The notes under the pieces were generated by a model. The model was not told the DNA's origin and made no database searches. It saw only the letters and a list, made by a program, of their open reading frames with translations. This document shows, one piece after another, positions 53,052-62,695 of a stretch of 64,000 nucleotides of DNA (positions are counted from its first letter, which is position 1; each line of letters begins with the position of its first letter). Origin of the DNA: VAZQ01 sp963835165 (GTDB lineage: Bacteria; Pseudomonadota; Alphaproteobacteria; Rhizobiales; Xanthobacteraceae); NCBI GenBank assembly GCA_963835165.1, contig CAWIGD010000047.1:1-64000 (forward strand), given 5' to 3'. A program made the position numbers and the translations under genes.

Positions 53052-55325
53052 ATGACTGACGTCGGCCAGGCCGCCAACGCCGAACTGGCGACCGCTGCCG
53101 CAGCGCCCGCGCCGACCTGGATCCCGCGGACGCTTGGCTTTGCGGCCGTCGCGCTCGCGCTACTGTCCGCGCTGGTCACATTCCTCGTGTTGGCCGGGCT
53201 CACGCCGATTCCGCCAACACACGAGGTCGTGGTCACGCTCCTCCTGACCAACGCGGTCACCGTCTTTCTTCTCATTGTGGTCATTGCGCGCGAGGTCTGG
53301 GGGGTTGTGCAGGCGAGGCGCCGCGGGCGCGCCGCGGCGCGCCTTCACGTTCGCATCGTTGCTTTGTTCTCGGTTATCGCTGCTGTTCCGGCAGTTCTGG
53401 TAGCCGTAGTTGCAAGCGTGACGCTCGACCGCGGCCTTGACCGGCTGTTCTCCCAACAGACGCAATCGCTCATCGAGAACTCGTTGATTGTCGCCGACGC
53501 TTATGTGCGCGAACAGGTCCAATTTGTGCGTGCTGAGAGCATCGCCACCGCGATAGAGCTTGCGCGAGCCAAGCCTTTGTTCGACCAGTCGCGCGAGCAG
53601 TTCCATCAGTTTCTCGCGGTCCAGGCCTCCATCCGCGGATTGCCGGCGATCGTGCTGCTCGACAAGGATCTCAACGTCGTCGATGAGGTCGAGACGAAAG
53701 TCACCCAGGCTTTTGTCAAACCATCGGCCGAGGTGCTCGCCGGCATCAACGACACCGAGCCACAAGTGGCGATGTTCCTCGATGCCAATCACGTTGCCTC
53801 GATCATAAAATTGCGCGGCTACAATGACGTCTATCTGTACATTGCACGGCTCCTGGACCCGCGCGTGCTCGCGCAATTGCGAGGGACACAGGCCAGCGTG
53901 GCGCAATACGCCGATCTCTCGGCGCGCCGGATCGGGATTCAGATCGCGTTCGCGTTGATGTACACTGTGATTGCGCTTATCGTGCTGCTCTCTGCGGTCT
54001 GGATCGGGTTGAATTTCGCTAACTACCTGGTGGCGCCGATTCGACGCCTGATCGGCGCTGCTCAGGTCGTGTCCACGGGTAATCTGTACGTTCAGGTGCC
54101 GACCCGACGTTCGGAAGGCGATCTTGCGCAACTCGGCGAGACCTTCAACAAGATGACCCAGGAGCTGCGCACGCAACGCGACGACATCGTTCGCGCGCGC
54201 GATCTGATCGACAGCCGCCGCCGTTTCACCGAGGCCGTGCTGGCCGGAGCAAGCGCCGGCGTCATCGGCGTGGATGCCGAGAGCTGTATTAGCATTTTGA
54301 ACCGGTCAGCCGAGCGACTGATCGGGAGTTCGGAGGCTGAGGCGCTGGGACGGCAGTTGACCGATATCGTCCCCGAGCTTGCCGATATCTTCACTGTGGC
54401 GCGCTCCGGGCTGCAGCGTCTGGTGCAGGGTCAGGTGACGATCAATCGTAACGGCCGCGAGCGCAATCTGTCGGTGCGCGTCACGAGCGAACAGTCGAGT
54501 GCGGCCGAAGGCGGCTATGTGGTGACGCTCGACGATATCACCGAGCTCGTGGCCGCGCAGCGCACCTCCGCCTGGGCCGACGTCGCGCGCCGTATCGCAC
54601 ACGAGATCAAGAATCCGCTCACGCCGATCCAGCTCTCCGCCGAACGGCTACGGCGCAAGTATGCCAGCGTGATCAAGGATGACGGGGGCATCTTCCAGCA
54701 GTGCACCGACACTATCGTCCGCCAGGTCGACGACATCAAACGCATGGTGGACGAATTCTCCCGCTTTGCTCGCATGCCCAAGCCAGTGATGACGCCCGAA
54801 GACGTGGCCGATACGGTCCGCCAGGTCGTGTTTCTTCAACGCGTTGGCAATGCCGATATCGATATCGACGTCGAGATCGCGCAGGACCCGATGCACGCGC
54901 AGTTCGACCGCCGGCTCATCTCGCAAGCGCTCACCAACATCATCAAGAATGCGACCGAAGCGGTCACCGCCGTTCCGCCGGCCGAACTCGGCCGCGGCCG
55001 CATCAATGTTTTCGCGGGTCGCGAAGGCGGCGATATCGTCATCGACGTGGTCGACAATGGGATCGGTTTGCCGAAAGAGAACCGCAGCCGACTGCTCGAG
55101 CCTTATGTCACGACCCGGGAAAAGGGCACCGGGCTCGGACTGGCGATCGTGGGCCGGATCATGGAAGACCATGGCGGTTGCATCGAACTCGGCGATGCTG
55201 CCGACAAGATCCCGGGCCAGCGGGGAGCATGGATGCGGCTGCGCTTTGCGGCGGAAGCCGCGGCAGCCAACGACACCCAGCCTACGCGGCAGTCTCAATC
55301 CCCTCAACTTGCAACGAATGCGTAA
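53052..55325 (+). CDS. ntrY: NtrY, membrane nitrogen sensor kinase
   Basis: A 757-residue membrane histidine kinase. Hydrophobic helices lie near 28-50 (LGFAAVALALLSALVTFLVLA), 61-83 and 98-120, then a periplasmic loop of about 170 residues, and another helix near 295-318 (FALMYTVIALIVLLSAVWIGL). A HAMP segment (NYLVAPIRRLIGAAQ), a PAS region, and the kinase core with His517 in RRIAHEIKNPLTPIQLSAE, N box IIKNATEAV and G boxes follow. It pairs with NtrX. ATG 53052 is preferred over a TTG one codon upstream. Confidence 0.96.
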   Translation: MTDVGQAANAELATAAAAPAPTWIPRTLGFAAVALALLSALVTFLVLAGLTPIPPTHEVVVTLLLTNAVTVFLLIVVIAREVWGVVQARRRGRAAARLHVRIVALFSVIAAVPAVLVAVVASVTLDRGLDRLFSQQTQSLIENSLIVADAYVREQVQFVRAESIATAIELARAKPLFDQSREQFHQFLAVQASIRGLPAIVLLDKDLNVVDEVETKVTQAFVKPSAEVLAGINDTEPQVAMFLDANHVASIIKLRGYNDVYLYIARLLDPRVLAQLRGTQASVAQYADLSARRIGIQIAFALMYTVIALIVLLSAVWIGLNFANYLVAPIRRLIGAAQVVSTGNLYVQVPTRRSEGDLAQLGETFNKMTQELRTQRDDIVRARDLIDSRRRFTEAVLAGASAGVIGVDAESCISILNRSAERLIGSSEAEALGRQLTDIVPELADIFTVARSGLQRLVQGQVTINRNGRERNLSVRVTSEQSSAAEGGYVVTLDDITELVAAQRTSAWADVARRIAHEIKNPLTPIQLSAERLRRKYASVIKDDGGIFQQCTDTIVRQVDDIKRMVDEFSRFARMPKPVMTPEDVADTVRQVVFLQRVGNADIDIDVEIAQDPMHAQFDRRLISQALTNIIKNATEAVTAVPPAELGRGRINVFAGREGGDIVIDVVDNGIGLPKENRSRLLEPYVTTREKGTGLGLAIVGRIMEDHGGCIELGDAADKIPGQRGAWMRLRFAAEAAAANDTQPTRQSQSPQLATNA

Positions 55326-55331
55326 CAAGCC

Positions 55332-56696
55332 ATGGCAGATGACATCCTCATTGTCGACGACGAAGCGGATATCCGGGAGCTTGTTTCCGGGATCCTGCAG
55401 GATGAAGGTTTTATCACGCGCTCCGCACGAGACAGCGACGACGCGCTGGCGCATGTCGCGAGCCGCAGACCCAATCTCGTATTCCTCGACATCTGGCTGC
55501 AAGGCAGCCGGCTCGACGGATTGCAGTTGCTCGATGCGATGAAGGGGCAACATCCCGAATTGCCGATCGTGATGATTTCGGGTCACGGCAACATCGAAAC
55601 CGCCGTGGCCGCCATCAAGCAGGGCGCCTACGACTTCATCGAGAAGCCGTTCAAAGCCGATCGGCTGGTGCTCGTTGCCCAGCGCGCGCTGGAAACGTCG
55701 CGGCTCAAGCGCGAGGTCAAGGCACTCAAGCAGTTTGCCCCTTCCGCGGTGGTGGGCAAGTCGTCGTCGATGAACCAGCTTCGCCAGACGGTGGAGAAAA
55801 TCGCTCCCACCAACAGCCGCATCTTGATCGTCGGGCCGGCCGGTGCCGGCAAGGAACTGGCGGCGCGCGCGATCCACGCCCATTCGGCGCGCGCCAATGG
55901 CCCGTTCATCGTAATCAACGCAGCGGCGATGATGCCGGAACGCATGGAACTGGAGATGTTCGGCGTCGAGCAATTGACCGACGGACAGGGGCGCAAGGTC
56001 GGTGCACTCGAAGAGGCGCATGGCGGCACGCTGTTCATCGACGAAATCGCCGATATGCCGAGAGAGACCCAGAATAAGATCCTGCGGGTCCTGGTGGAGC
56101 AGACGTTCCAGCGCGTCGGCGGCACCCAGAAGGTTCAGGTCGACGTGCGCATCATCTCGTCGACCGGCCGCAACATCGAAGCCGAGATTGCCGCCGGCAA
56201 GTTCCGTGAAGACCTCTATCACCGGCTTTCGGTCGTGCCGATTCGCGTGCCGCCGTTGGCAGAACGTCGGGAGGACATCCCCCATCTCATTGAATATTTC
56301 ATGGAACAGATTTCGCTCGGAACCGGCCTGCCGAAACGCTTGATCGGCGAGGACGCCATGGCCGTGCTGCAGTCGCACGACTGGCCGGGGAATGTGCGCC
56401 AACTGCGCAACAACGTGGAGCGGCTGATGATCCTCGCCGGCGGAGATCCCGAGGCGGTGATCAATGCGGACATGCTGCCGCAGGATGTAGGCTCCATGGT
56501 GCCGTCTATGCCCGGCGGCGACGGCGGCGAGCACCTCATGGGATTGCCGCTGCGGGATGCGCGCGAAGTGTTCGAGCGCGAATATCTGGTCGCGCAGATC
56601 AGCCGGTTCGGCGGCAACATCTCGCGCACGGCCGAGTTCGTCGGCATGGAGCGTTCCGCGCTTCACCGCAAGCTCAAGGCGCTGGGGATCGACTGA
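55332..56696 (+). CDS. ntrX: NtrX, response regulator of the NtrY-NtrX system, without GAFTGA
   Basis: A 454-residue NtrC-like regulator. Receiver domain with Asp53 in LVFLDIWLQG; AAA+ domain with Walker A GPAGAGKE (usual GESGTGKE), Walker B GGTLFIDEIAD and the arginine region FREDLYHRLSVVPIRVPP; C-terminal helix-turn-helix TAEFVGMERSALHRKLKAL. Where NtrC has GAFTGA this protein has MFGVEQLTDGQGRKVGALEE, so contact with sigma-54 is not expected. This is a family trait of alphaproteobacterial NtrX, not damage. It starts 6 bases after ntrY. Often governs envelope, respiration and nitrogen genes. Confidence 0.96.
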   Translation: MADDILIVDDEADIRELVSGILQDEGFITRSARDSDDALAHVASRRPNLVFLDIWLQGSRLDGLQLLDAMKGQHPELPIVMISGHGNIETAVAAIKQGAYDFIEKPFKADRLVLVAQRALETSRLKREVKALKQFAPSAVVGKSSSMNQLRQTVEKIAPTNSRILIVGPAGAGKELAARAIHAHSARANGPFIVINAAAMMPERMELEMFGVEQLTDGQGRKVGALEEAHGGTLFIDEIADMPRETQNKILRVLVEQTFQRVGGTQKVQVDVRIISSTGRNIEAEIAAGKFREDLYHRLSVVPIRVPPLAERREDIPHLIEYFMEQISLGTGLPKRLIGEDAMAVLQSHDWPGNVRQLRNNVERLMILAGGDPEAVINADMLPQDVGSMVPSMPGGDGGEHLMGLPLRDAREVFEREYLVAQISRFGGNISRTAEFVGMERSALHRKLKALGID

Positions 56697-56792
56697 CCAG
56701 GCGGGCGACAGGGGACAGCGATGGAGAAGCAACACTTGGCCGTCATGCATGAATCACCTCCCGGCATCCGTTCGCCGTACTCTGCCCTCTGA

Positions 56793-57650
56793 ATGTCGCG
56801 CATTGCCTATGTGAATGGCCGCTACCTCCCGCAGCATGCGGCGACCGTTCATATCGAGGACCGGGGCTACCAGTTCTCGGATGGCGTTTACGAGGTTTGC
56901 GAAGTCAGAGGCGGCCGCGTCATCGATCAGCGGCGCCACTTGGCAAGGCTCAGACGTTCACTTGATGAACTCGACATCGCGATGCCGATGTCGGAGACCG
57001 CGCTCGCGATCATCATGCGCGAATGCATGCGCCGGAACCGCGTGCACAATGGGATCATCTATCTGCAGATCACGCGGGGGATCGCACGTCGGGATCATGG
57101 CTTTCCGCCTCCCGGCACGCACCCCAGCGTCGTGGTGACCGCCCGCAGCATCGACTTCGCGGGCAACGAACGGACTGCCGCGGAAGGCCTCGCCATCATA
57201 ACCGTCCCGGACAATCGGTGGCAGCGCGTCGACATCAAATCGATCTCGCTTCTGCCCAATGTGCTGGCCAAACAGGCGGCGCGCGAGCGGGGGGCTAAGG
57301 AGGCATGGTTCGTGGACCGGGACGGCCAAGTCACCGAAGGGGCGTCGAGCAATGCCTGGATCGTCACCAAAGGCGGGAAGGTGGTGACCCGGGCAGCCGA
57401 TAACGGAATTTTACGGGGCATCACCAGGAGCGTCTTGATCGACGTCATCAAGGCCCAGGGCCTGGAATTCGAGGAACGGCCGTTTACGGTCGCGGAGGCA
57501 CAAGCCGCGCGCGAGGCCTTCCTGACCTCAGCCAGCCAGATCGTGATGCCTGTCGTTCGGATCGACGATCGTCCCGTGGGGAACGGGGCGCCCGGTTCGG
57601 TCGCGACCGCGTTGCGAGCCGAATTCCATCGCCACGCCGAACGGACCTGA
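56793..57650 (+). CDS. D-amino acid aminotransferase-like PLP enzyme
   Basis: A 285-residue fold-type IV aminotransferase. GYQFSDGVYEVCEV near 27-40, YLQITRGIARRDHGFP near 89-104, the PLP Lys149 in VDIKSISLLPNVLAKQ, and EGASSNAWIV near 182-191 are as in D-alanine aminotransferase (Dat); GITRSVLIDVIK follows. Family members also include branched-chain aminotransferase and aminodeoxychorismate lyase; the RxH-type residues seem to fit Dat, but substrate is not certain. It lies between ntrX and hfq. Confidence 0.88.
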   Translation: MSRIAYVNGRYLPQHAATVHIEDRGYQFSDGVYEVCEVRGGRVIDQRRHLARLRRSLDELDIAMPMSETALAIIMRECMRRNRVHNGIIYLQITRGIARRDHGFPPPGTHPSVVVTARSIDFAGNERTAAEGLAIITVPDNRWQRVDIKSISLLPNVLAKQAARERGAKEAWFVDRDGQVTEGASSNAWIVTKGGKVVTRAADNGILRGITRSVLIDVIKAQGLEFEERPFTVAEAQAAREAFLTSASQIVMPVVRIDDRPVGNGAPGSVATALRAEFHRHAERT

Positions 57651-57832
57651 CGCCCGATTTGCCCCGGACAGAGCAGCCTCTGCCCCCAACTTGTGCTTGC
57701 GCCGCCAGCGGACGTGCCCTGTAATGGCCCAGTCCGGGTCCTGTCGAGTGTGCAGCCTACAAAATGGGCACAGCGACTTGGCAATAAAGCTCGCGGGAAG
57801 GGGCCTGTGAGCCAAAAAATGGAACAATGACA

Positions 57833-58093
57833 ATGGCGGCTGAACGCGCACAAAATCTCCAAGACACCTTCCTCAATCATGTCCGCAAGAACAAAACACC
57901 GCTCACGATCTTCCTGGTGAACGGAGTGAAGCTGCAAGGCGTGGTGACCTGGTTCGATAACTTCTGCGTGCTACTGCGACGCGACGGGCACTCGCAACTT
58001 GTCTACAAGCATGCCATCTCAACGATCATGCCGGGTCACCCGATCCAGCTGTTCGAAGGGGCCGACGAAGCGTCGGTCGGAGACAAGGCCTGA
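57833..58093 (+). CDS. hfq: Hfq, RNA chaperone
   Basis: An 86-residue Sm-like protein. Sm1 is NKTPLTIFLVNGVKLQGVVT (near 21-40) and Sm2 is QLVYKHAISTIMPGH (near 56-70); QDTFLNHVRK near the N-terminus is the RNA-contacting helix. ATG 57833 (MAAERAQNLQ) is preferred since GGAAC is 7 bases upstream; ATG 57827 is two codons longer. hflX begins at the very next base after its stop. Confidence 0.98.
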   Translation: MAAERAQNLQDTFLNHVRKNKTPLTIFLVNGVKLQGVVTWFDNFCVLLRRDGHSQLVYKHAISTIMPGHPIQLFEGADEASVGDKA

Positions 58094-59479
58094 TTGGAAC
58101 CGCGTCGGTTCGATAGCCACGGCGATCGTCTGAGTTCGCACAGGAGCTCGGAGACGGGCCGCGCGCTTGTGATTGAGCCGCATTTGCGGGGGCGCGTGCC
58201 GCGCTCGACGGATGCGCACGCCAGTGTCGCGTTGCGCTCTCCTGAAGCGAGGCTGGACGAGGCAGTAGGACTCGCGCGCGCCATCGACCTGAGCGTGGTC
58301 TCATCGGGCATCGTACCTCTCAGCGACATCCGACCCGCGACCTTCATCGGCAAGGGCAAGGTCGAGGAGATCGCCGGCTTGGTCAAAACCGAGGATGCCG
58401 GAATCGTGGTGATGGATTGCGCCCTCTCGCCGGTGCAGCAGCGCAACCTCGAAAAAGCCTGGAGCGCAAAGGTGGTCGATCGCACCGGCTTGATCCTGGA
58501 GATCTTCGGGCGACGCGCCCGCACGCGTGAAGGCGCCCTCCAGGTGGAGCTCGCGCATCTCACCTACCAGAAGAGCCGGCTCGTGCGTACCTGGACGCAC
58601 CTCGAGCGCCAGCGTGGCGGCTTTGGCTTCCTCGGCGGTCCGGGCGAGACCCAGATCGAGTCGGACCGGCGCATGATCGAGGAGCGCATCGCGCGCATCG
58701 AGGCCGAACTCGAAAAGGTTAAGCGTACGCGCAAACTTCACCGCGACAGCCGCAAGCGCGTCCCGTATCCGATCGTGGCGCTGGTGGGGTACACGAATGC
58801 CGGAAAATCGACCCTGTTCAATCGCATGAGTCGGGCGAGTGTCCTCTCCGCCGACATGCTGTTTGCAACCCTCGACCCGACCCTGCGTGCAGTCGAGCTG
58901 CCGCAAGGCTTGCGGATCATCCTGTCCGATACCGTGGGCTTCATTTCCGACTTGCCGACCATGTTGGTCGCGGCCTTCCGCGCAACGCTCGAAGAGGTCA
59001 TCGAGGCCGACCTAATTCTGCACGTGCGCGACGTGTCGCATGCGGACGCCGAAGCACAGTCGCTCGACGTCGAGCAGGTTCTCAAGCAACTGGGCATCGC
59101 GCCGCATGACGGTGCGCGGCTGGTCGAGGTGTGGAACAAGATCGACCGGCTCGATCGCGATGCCGGCATCAGCCTGCGCAATCGTGCCGAACGGAAGCCG
59201 GCCGAGCGACATCCGGTGCTGGTCTCGGCGCTGAGCGGGGAGGGGATGGACCGCCTCGCCACGGAGATCGAGGCGCGGCTCGCGGCGCGGCGGGTGACGC
59301 TTGATCTGGTCATCGATGCGGCCGATGGTGCGGGCGTAAGCTGGCTCCACCGCCACACCGAAGTCATGACAAAGGTGTTGCGCGATGACGGCGCGCTCGC
59401 GATCACGGTTCGCGTGGACCCTGCGAACGCTGAAAAGGTGCGTGTCAAGTTTAGCCCGTCCGCGGTTCCGTCCCACTGA
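58094..59479 (+). CDS. hflX: HflX, ribosome-associated GTPase
   Basis: A 461-residue HflX. The N-terminal HflX domain (about 45-225) ends in a helical region with GGFGFLGGPGETQIE and a basic coiled coil; the G domain has G1 GYTNAGKS (232-239), the DTVGF G3 motif near 280 and NKID near 350. HflX rescues stalled or heat-damaged ribosomes. The gene starts with TTG 58094, immediately after the hfq stop; the first 40 codons have little family similarity, so a later start is possible. Confidence 0.95.
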   Translation: MEPRRFDSHGDRLSSHRSSETGRALVIEPHLRGRVPRSTDAHASVALRSPEARLDEAVGLARAIDLSVVSSGIVPLSDIRPATFIGKGKVEEIAGLVKTEDAGIVVMDCALSPVQQRNLEKAWSAKVVDRTGLILEIFGRRARTREGALQVELAHLTYQKSRLVRTWTHLERQRGGFGFLGGPGETQIESDRRMIEERIARIEAELEKVKRTRKLHRDSRKRVPYPIVALVGYTNAGKSTLFNRMSRASVLSADMLFATLDPTLRAVELPQGLRIILSDTVGFISDLPTMLVAAFRATLEEVIEADLILHVRDVSHADAEAQSLDVEQVLKQLGIAPHDGARLVEVWNKIDRLDRDAGISLRNRAERKPAERHPVLVSALSGEGMDRLATEIEARLAARRVTLDLVIDAADGAGVSWLHRHTEVMTKVLRDDGALAITVRVDPANAEKVRVKFSPSAVPSH

Positions 59480-59507
59480 CGAGTGCGTCGAGAAGGTGCC
59501 GAACGCA

Positions 59508-60512
59508 ATGGCACGGCTGTTGAAAACAGGCACCGGCACCGCTCTGGCATCGCTCCTGTGCATGACCTTCGTACAGGGAGCCCTGGGCCAGACGCTGAAT
59601 CTCCGCTACGGCCAAGCCTATTCGGCCGCGCGGAGCATCTTCTCGCTGCCGGTTGCGATCGCGGAGCGGGAGGGTTTCTTTGCACGCGAAGGGCTCAACG
59701 TGCAGATTCTCCAGCCCATCCCCGGCGGAGCGGACCACCAGATCACGGCGCTGCATAACGACAGCGTCGATCTCACCCACGTGGCCACGCCGTTTCTGAT
59801 CCGGGCGGCGCTCGCCGGGTCAGATGCCGTCGCGGTCGCGGCGGAGTTCAACAATCCGATTTACGGCGTAATCGCGAAGCCGGAAATCACGAGTTTTTCC
59901 GACCTCAAGGGCAAGCTGGTCGGGCTGGCCGACGAATACGGCACCATCACGCTGTCCATACGCAAACTCATGGCACTGCACGGCCTCGCGCGCGGCGAGT
60001 TCGGCTTTCGCACCATCGAGGGAACCTCGGGTCGCTGGGCGTGCCTGCGCCGTGGCGACTGCGATGCGGTCGTACTGGGACAGCCACAGGATCTGATCGC
60101 GATGGAGCAAGGCTTCCGCATGCTCGGCGCGTCAACCGAAGCAGTGCCAGAACTGCTCTACACGGTGACTGCGGTGCGGCGCTCCTGGGCGCAAGCAAAC
60201 ACGGAGGCCATGGTGCGTTACGTGCGCGCCTTGGCTGCGGCGTTTAGGTTTATCCGCGATCCCGCCCACCGTGACCGTGTTGTGCGGACGGTGATGCAGA
60301 GCACAAACGCGTCGGAGGCAATCGCGCAGCAGACGCTTGCGCTATTCTTCGATCCCGAACGCGGCGTTCTCCCGAAGCAGGCTGAGATCAATCTCAAAGG
60401 GCTCGCGCAGGTAATTGCGATGATGGGCGAAGCAGGCGCGATCAAGGCGCCGTTACCCTCGCCCGAGCGATTCGTAGATTTGCAATATCTGCGTGCGGCA
60501 GGGGTGGATTAG
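59508..60512 (+). CDS. NMT1/SsuA-type periplasmic binding protein (tandem copy 1)
   Basis: A 334-residue exported ABC-type solute receptor. Signal MARLLKTGTGTALASLLCM then cleaved near ALG-QTLNLR. The mature part has LRYGQAYSAARSIFSLPVAI near 22-41, EREGFFAREGLNVQIL and THVATPFLIRAALAGSDAV. It is closely related to the next gene. It begins 28 bases after hflX. No permease or ATPase gene is adjacent. Confidence 0.88.
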   Translation: MARLLKTGTGTALASLLCMTFVQGALGQTLNLRYGQAYSAARSIFSLPVAIAEREGFFAREGLNVQILQPIPGGADHQITALHNDSVDLTHVATPFLIRAALAGSDAVAVAAEFNNPIYGVIAKPEITSFSDLKGKLVGLADEYGTITLSIRKLMALHGLARGEFGFRTIEGTSGRWACLRRGDCDAVVLGQPQDLIAMEQGFRMLGASTEAVPELLYTVTAVRRSWAQANTEAMVRYVRALAAAFRFIRDPAHRDRVVRTVMQSTNASEAIAQQTLALFFDPERGVLPKQAEINLKGLAQVIAMMGEAGAIKAPLPSPERFVDLQYLRAAGVD

Positions 60513-60547
60513 GTCCAATTCAGGATCGCTCAGGACAGAGAAAGATC

Positions 60548-61549
60548 GTGAGCGCCACGGCAAGAAACATCATGCGCAACTTTAGCATTGCGGCGTGGCT
60601 GTGCATCGCAATCCAGTCCTCCGCCGCTGATACCGTCACCCTCCGCTACGGACAAATCCCTTCGACCGTACGGAGCGTATCGACGCTCTATCTGTTCATC
60701 GCCCAGCAGAAGGGCTTCCTCGCCCGCGAAGGCGTCAAGCTCGAACTCGTTCCGATCGCTGGCGGCACCGACAAGATGGTTGCCGCACTTGACCGGGGCG
60801 CCGTGGATGTCACCCAGACCGCCACACCCTACCTGATCCGCGCCGCGCTCTCAGGCTCGGACGCGACAGCCATCGCCGGCGAGACCGCTAACCCCGTCTA
60901 CAGTCTGATCGTGAAGCCGCAGATACAGAGTTTTGCCGAGCTCAGGGGTAAGACGCTGGGCCTCTCGCTACCAGTCGACACGATCTCGATCTCCATGCGC
61001 AAGCTCTTGGCGCTCAACGGGCTCGGGGAGGGCGACTATTCCGTCAAGGAACTGGTGGGCACGCCGGTGCGCTTCGAATGCCTCAAGCGAGGAGAATGCG
61101 ACGCGGTGCCACTCGGTCAGCCCGAGGACTTCATCGCCATTGACGGCGGGTACCGCAGGCTCGGAGTGTCCACGGATGCGGTGGCGGCGTTCCAATTCCA
61201 GGTCATTGCGGCGCGGCGAGCGTGGGCGCAGACGAACAAGGATGCGGTTGTACGTTTCGTGCGTGGACTCGCCGCGGCGTTTCGGTTCATCCACGACCCC
61301 GCCAATCGCGGGGAGGTGGCGACGGCAATCGTAGAATTGACCGGCTCGTCGGACCAAATCGCGCGTCAGACGCTCGCGCTCTATTTCGAGCCGGACCGAG
61401 GCGTTGTGCCCAAGCAGGCGGAGATCGATCTCAAAGGTCTGGCGCAGGTGATCGCATTCATGGGCGAGGGCGGCGCTATCACCCCGCCGTTGCCTCAACC
61501 TGAGCGGTTCGTAGATTTGCAGTATCTGCGCGCTGCCGGCGCGCAATGA
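60548..61549 (+). CDS. NMT1/SsuA-type periplasmic binding protein (tandem copy 2)
   Basis: A 333-residue paralogue of the preceding gene. Shared pieces are LIRAAL-GSDA, CLKRGECDAVPLGQPEDFIA against CLRRGDCDAVVLGQPQDLIA, and an identical C-terminal RFVDLQYLRAAG. The signal is NFSIAAWLCIAIQSSAAD. GTG 60548 is used; ATG 60572 is an alternative. The pair arose by tandem duplication, and moderate divergence suggests distinct ligands. Confidence 0.88.
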   Translation: MSATARNIMRNFSIAAWLCIAIQSSAADTVTLRYGQIPSTVRSVSTLYLFIAQQKGFLAREGVKLELVPIAGGTDKMVAALDRGAVDVTQTATPYLIRAALSGSDATAIAGETANPVYSLIVKPQIQSFAELRGKTLGLSLPVDTISISMRKLLALNGLGEGDYSVKELVGTPVRFECLKRGECDAVPLGQPEDFIAIDGGYRRLGVSTDAVAAFQFQVIAARRAWAQTNKDAVVRFVRGLAAAFRFIHDPANRGEVATAIVELTGSSDQIARQTLALYFEPDRGVVPKQAEIDLKGLAQVIAFMGEGGAITPPLPQPERFVDLQYLRAAGAQ

Positions 61550-61602
61550 TCTTTAAGGTTTCACTGCGACCCGCATGTGCTTCGAACAACGACGATCACT
61601 TT

Positions 61603-62574
61603 CTAATATTTTTCGATGCCTTTGATATCCACCACCCGGCTCCAGCGCGCCGCATCACGCTCGATATAGTCCTGCATCTGTTCCGGCGTGGAAGCCATCG
61701 GTATGTTTCCGACGCCGGCGAGCTTTTCGCGAATGTCTGGCAGCTTGAGGATTTCCGCGACCTCATGATTAAGGCGCTCGACGATAGGGCGGGGGATCCC
61801 CGCGGGAGCAGCCAAGCCGAGCCAGGACATAACCTCGAAACCCGGCAGGGTCTCGCCGATGGCTGGGATGTCGGGCTGCAGCACGAAGCGCTCGCGCGAG
61901 GAGACTGCTAAACCGCGCAGCAATCCGCCCCTGACTTGGGCGAATGCAATCGTACCGGTCTCGATCATCACATCGAGCCGGCCGCCCAACAAGTCCTGCA
62001 CGATCTGGGTATTGCCGCGATAAGGAATGCCGCGAAGCGAAGTCCCGGCTTCGACGTTGATCAATTCGCCGGTCAAATGGTGCACGCTTCCAGGCAGGTT
62101 CATCCCATAGGTCACGTCGAAGGGGGCCGCCTTTGCGCGCGCGATGAGGTCAGGAAACGATTTGATCGGTGAATTCGGCGAGGTCGCGACCACCATAGGG
62201 TAGCCGGATACCAGGGTGATGAACGTAAAGTCCTTGATCGAATGGTAAGGGAGCGATTTTGCAACGGCCGCCCGCGCTGAAAAGGCACCCGTCAACATGC
62301 TCACGAGGTAGCCATCTGGTTGGGATTTTGCGACCGCGTTCCACGCCGCTACACCCGTTGTCGCCGAATTTTCGACCACCACTGCCTGGCCGAGCCGTTC
62401 GCTGAGTTTCTCCGCCAGCAATCGGCTGACGAAATCCGGGCTTCCGCCTGCGGGCGTGCCGGTCACGATCCTGATCGCACGCGTCGGCCATTGCTGAGCC
62501 GCGAGCGGCGAGGTCACCGCTGCGCCCAAAAGGGTGGCGAGAAGGCAAATGGACAGTTGCGTCAGAGCTATCAT
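61603..62574 (-). CDS. Bug/TctC-type periplasmic solute receptor (fourth)
   Basis: A 323-residue Bug receptor. Signal MIALTQLSICLLATLLGAAV, cut near PLAAQ-QWPTRAIRI. Family features: IVTGTPAGGSPDFVSRLLAE near 36-55, VENSATTGVAAWNAVAKSQP near 70-89, the segment VTYGMNLPGSVHHLTGELI near 150 and GIPYRGNTQIVQDLLGGR near 178. ATG 62574 is used; the frame extends 17 codons further without a better start. It converges on the NMT1 pair. Confidence 0.92.
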   Translation of the reverse strand: MIALTQLSICLLATLLGAAVTSPLAAQQWPTRAIRIVTGTPAGGSPDFVSRLLAEKLSERLGQAVVVENSATTGVAAWNAVAKSQPDGYLVSMLTGAFSARAAVAKSLPYHSIKDFTFITLVSGYPMVVATSPNSPIKSFPDLIARAKAAPFDVTYGMNLPGSVHHLTGELINVEAGTSLRGIPYRGNTQIVQDLLGGRLDVMIETGTIAFAQVRGGLLRGLAVSSRERFVLQPDIPAIGETLPGFEVMSWLGLAAPAGIPRPIVERLNHEVAEILKLPDIREKLAGVGNIPMASTPEQMQDYIERDAARWSRVVDIKGIEKY

Positions 62575-62695
62575 CGCTGAGCGCCGTGGTCGCGACACGT
62601 GGATGGTGAATGTTATCACCAGCACCCGCGGCGAGGACAGGGTGCTTTTTTGGGGCCTTCCGCGAGATGAAAACTGTCAGTGGCGCTAAGGCGCC

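Noticed and set aside
55332..56696. NtrX missing GAFTGA read as gene decay
   Set aside because: The remainder is intact and NtrX proteins of this class commonly lack the motif.
54648..56750. A 700-codon open frame antisense to ntrY and ntrX
   Set aside because: High GC and codon bias of the true genes create long antisense frames; no family motif, and ntrY/ntrX are certain.
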